Positions 4,715 to 6,143 of a DNA stretch of 6,143 nucleotides are shown here, piece after piece (the first letter of the stretch is position 1; each line of letters begins with the position of its first letter). Source of the stretch: an uncultured Enterocloster sp. (GTDB lineage Bacteria; Bacillota; Clostridia; Lachnospirales; Lachnospiraceae). The notes beneath the pieces were generated by a model, which was given only the letters and a program-made list of their open reading frames with translations, searched no databases and was not told the DNA's origin. The stretch covers positions 1-6,143 of the forward strand of contig CALWMT010000166.1 in assembly GCA_944382045.1 (NCBI GenBank), written 5' to 3'. Both the position numbers and the translations under genes were made by a program.

Positions 4715-6082
4715 TTGAGACAAAACACAGAAGAACACGATCAATACTATGCAATGGCCCACGATCCTGTGGAGAAGGTTATCCCCAGGCTGGCCGTTCC
4801 CACCATCATCAGCATGCTGGTAACCTCCATCTACAACATGGCGGATACCTTCTTCGTGAGCCAGATCAGCACCAGCGCCTCTGGGGCAGTAGGCATCATT
4901 TTCTCCGCCATGGCCATCATCCAGGCCTTATCCTTCATGGTGGGCATGGGAAGCGGTAATTTCATCGCCCGGTCCATCGGAGCCGGGAAGCGGGAGCAGG
5001 CGGAGCAGATTGCCTCCATCGCCTTCTTCACCGGCATAGGCATCGGACTTATCATCGCCGTGTTCGGCTCCCTGAACCTGACGCCCATTGTCTACTTCCT
5101 GGGAGCTACCCCCACCATTGCCCCCTATGCAAAGGACTACGCCTTCTATATCTTCCTGGCCGCCCCCTTCATGATCTGCTCCTTTATCATGAACAATCTT
5201 CTGCGCTTCCAGGGCAAGGCGCTTTTTGCCATGGTCGGCATCACGGCCGGCGGCTTTATCAACATGGGATTGGACCCCATCCTCATCTTTGGCTTCGGAA
5301 TGGGGACCGCAGGAGCCGCCCTGGCCACGGGCATCTCCCAGTTTATCAGCTTCTGTATCCTGGTGTGCATGTGCAATTTCCGCCGTGACTGCATCACCAT
5401 CCGCATCCGAAACTTCAAGCCCCAGCTGTTCATCTACCGGGAGATTATCTACTGCGGCCTTCCCTCCCTTGGACGCCAGGGCATAGCCAGCGCTGCCACC
5501 ATCATTATGAATATCATGGCCCACCCCTATGGGGATGCGGCCATTGCGGCCATGTCCATCGTGAACCGCTTTATGATGTTCATCAACTCCGCCATCATCG
5601 GCTTTGGACAGGGCTTCCAGCCTGTGTGCAGCTACTGCTTTGGAGCCGCCCTCTACAAGCGGGTGAAGGCCGCCTGCTGGTTCTGCATCAAGGTCAGCAC
5701 CACCGTGCTCCTGGTATTCTGCATCATCGGATTTCTCCTCTCCGGCAATATCATTGCGCTGTTCCGCCGGGGAGATCCGGACGTAATCCGCATCGGCACA
5801 CTGGCTCTGCGCCTTCAGCTTATGACCCTGCCCCTCCAGGGCGTCATCATCATGGGAAATATGACGCCCCAGTCCATGGGCTATGGCTTAAGAGCCACCA
5901 TTGTCTCCATTGGACGCCAGGGCCTGTTCCTAATTCCCGCCCTGCTCATCCTCACTCCCATCCTGGGAATTCTGGGAATCCAGATGGCTCAGCCCTTAGC
6001 CGACATCGGCACCTTCATCCTGGCATCTGTGGTCCTGCGGAGTGTTATGCGGGAGCTGGACCAGAAGGCTGCCTCCCAATAA
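4715..6082 (+). CDS. MATE family efflux transporter
   Basis: The 455-residue product is an integral membrane antiporter of the MATE (multidrug and toxic compound extrusion) family, exporting cationic drugs or metabolites in exchange for Na+ or H+; the substrate cannot be read from sequence. After a short polar N-terminus comes PRLAVPTIISMLVTSIYNMA followed by DTFFV, the classic first helix and loop of the family. GMGSGNFIARSIGAGKREQA (77-96) is the conserved cytosolic loop after the second helix pair. About twelve hydrophobic segments follow in two halves, the second opening at GLPSLGRQGIASA, and the length is normal for the family. The start is taken as TTG at 4715 because of the ribosome site and promoter upstream; ATG at 4754 is the alternative and would remove 13 residues. 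The gene is divergent from the AAA/DUF4143 gene and seems monocistronic. No regulator gene is visible beside it. Confidence 0.93.
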   Translation: MRQNTEEHDQYYAMAHDPVEKVIPRLAVPTIISMLVTSIYNMADTFFVSQISTSASGAVGIIFSAMAIIQALSFMVGMGSGNFIARSIGAGKREQAEQIASIAFFTGIGIGLIIAVFGSLNLTPIVYFLGATPTIAPYAKDYAFYIFLAAPFMICSFIMNNLLRFQGKALFAMVGITAGGFINMGLDPILIFGFGMGTAGAALATGISQFISFCILVCMCNFRRDCITIRIRNFKPQLFIYREIIYCGLPSLGRQGIASAATIIMNIMAHPYGDAAIAAMSIVNRFMMFINSAIIGFGQGFQPVCSYCFGAALYKRVKAACWFCIKVSTTVLLVFCIIGFLLSGNIIALFRRGDPDVIRIGTLALRLQLMTLPLQGVIIMGNMTPQSMGYGLRATIVSIGRQGLFLIPALLILTPILGILGIQMAQPLADIGTFILASVVLRSVMRELDQKAASQ

Positions 6083-6143
6083 CCTCCTCATAGGAGGCAT
6101 GCTCCTTGAGCGCCTGGGTCATAGCGGCCATCTGTGACAGATC
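6045..6143 (-). CDS. possible 3' end of a convergent gene, doubtful
   Basis: The minus strand is open from the window edge to a TAA at 6047-6045. It reads DLSQMAAMTQALKEHASYEE and ends VIGRQPSGPAPA. The composition and codons (AAG, GAG, CAG, GCC, ACC) look like those of real genes in this window. If genuine, it overlaps the 3' end of the MATE gene by 38 bases on the opposite strand. No family is recognised from so short a piece, and the frame could be chance. Confidence 0.3.
   Translation of the reverse strand, partial: DLSQMAAMTQALKEHASYEEVIGRQPSGPAPA
6083..6097. repeat. short perfect palindrome after the MATE stop
   Basis: CCTCCT and AGGAGG flank a 3-base loop directly after the TAA of the MATE gene. 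No T-tract follows on either strand, so it is not a standard intrinsic terminator, though an RNA hairpin here could protect the 3' end. The AGGAGG also resembles a ribosome site, but no convincing plus-strand start is suitably placed; a TTG at 6106 is the only candidate. Confidence 0.4.

Noticed and set aside
4928..5524. 198-codon minus-strand frame inside the MATE gene
   Set aside because: The His/Asp/Gly-rich translation is the reverse of transmembrane codons; it has no family resemblance and lies wholly within a clear MATE gene.
6083..6097. Intrinsic terminator after the MATE gene
   Set aside because: The palindrome is perfect, but no run of T follows on either strand.

Overview
The window looks like chromosome from a moderately GC-rich anaerobic Firmicute, most likely a gut Clostridia/Lachnospiraceae relative. 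This is inferred from strong AGGAGG-type ribosome binding sites, SigA-like promoters, and gene types common in that group: a DUF134 regulator with a NifX-like protein that has a His-rich tail, a solitary HicB-like protein, an AAA/DUF4143 ATPase, a MATE transporter and a multi-PepSY protein. No rRNA, tRNA, CRISPR array, insertion sequence or phage gene was seen.

Layout from left to right. (1) 1-623, plus strand: the 3' part of a gene for a protein with repeated PepSY domains; its start lies outside the window. (2) 624-795: a short convergent intergenic region with a weak hairpin and a doubtful 37-codon ORF. (3) 796-1595, minus strand: a two-gene operon of a DUF134 HTH protein followed, through an ATGA overlap, by a NifX/NifB-type (dinitrogenase iron-molybdenum cofactor-like) protein ending in a His/Cys/Glu-rich tail. 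Its promoter at 1678-1705 has consensus -35 and -10 boxes and is surrounded by three copies of a CATATG-centred motif. (4) 1778-3025, minus strand: cysK (O-acetylserine sulfhydrylase) followed after 39 bases by an orphan HicB-fold gene, with a good promoter upstream of cysK. (5) 3191-4486, minus strand: an AAA ATPase with a C-terminal DUF4143 domain, visibly more AT-rich than its neighbours. (6) 4487-4714: an AT-rich divergent promoter region with one extended -10 promoter in each direction. (7) 4715-6082, plus strand: a complete MATE-family efflux transporter, probably starting at TTG. (8) 6083-6143: a small palindrome and possibly the 3' end of a convergent minus-strand gene.

Functionally the genes look like independent housekeeping and accessory units: metal-cofactor-related proteins, cysteine synthesis, drug/metabolite export, and a mobile-like ATPase. 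The most notable non-coding structure is the triple CATATG operator array around the DUF134 promoter. It suggests tight repression, possibly autoregulation by the DUF134 protein. The other open questions are why a HicB-type protein lacking HicA follows cysK, and what the AAA/DUF4143 protein does.
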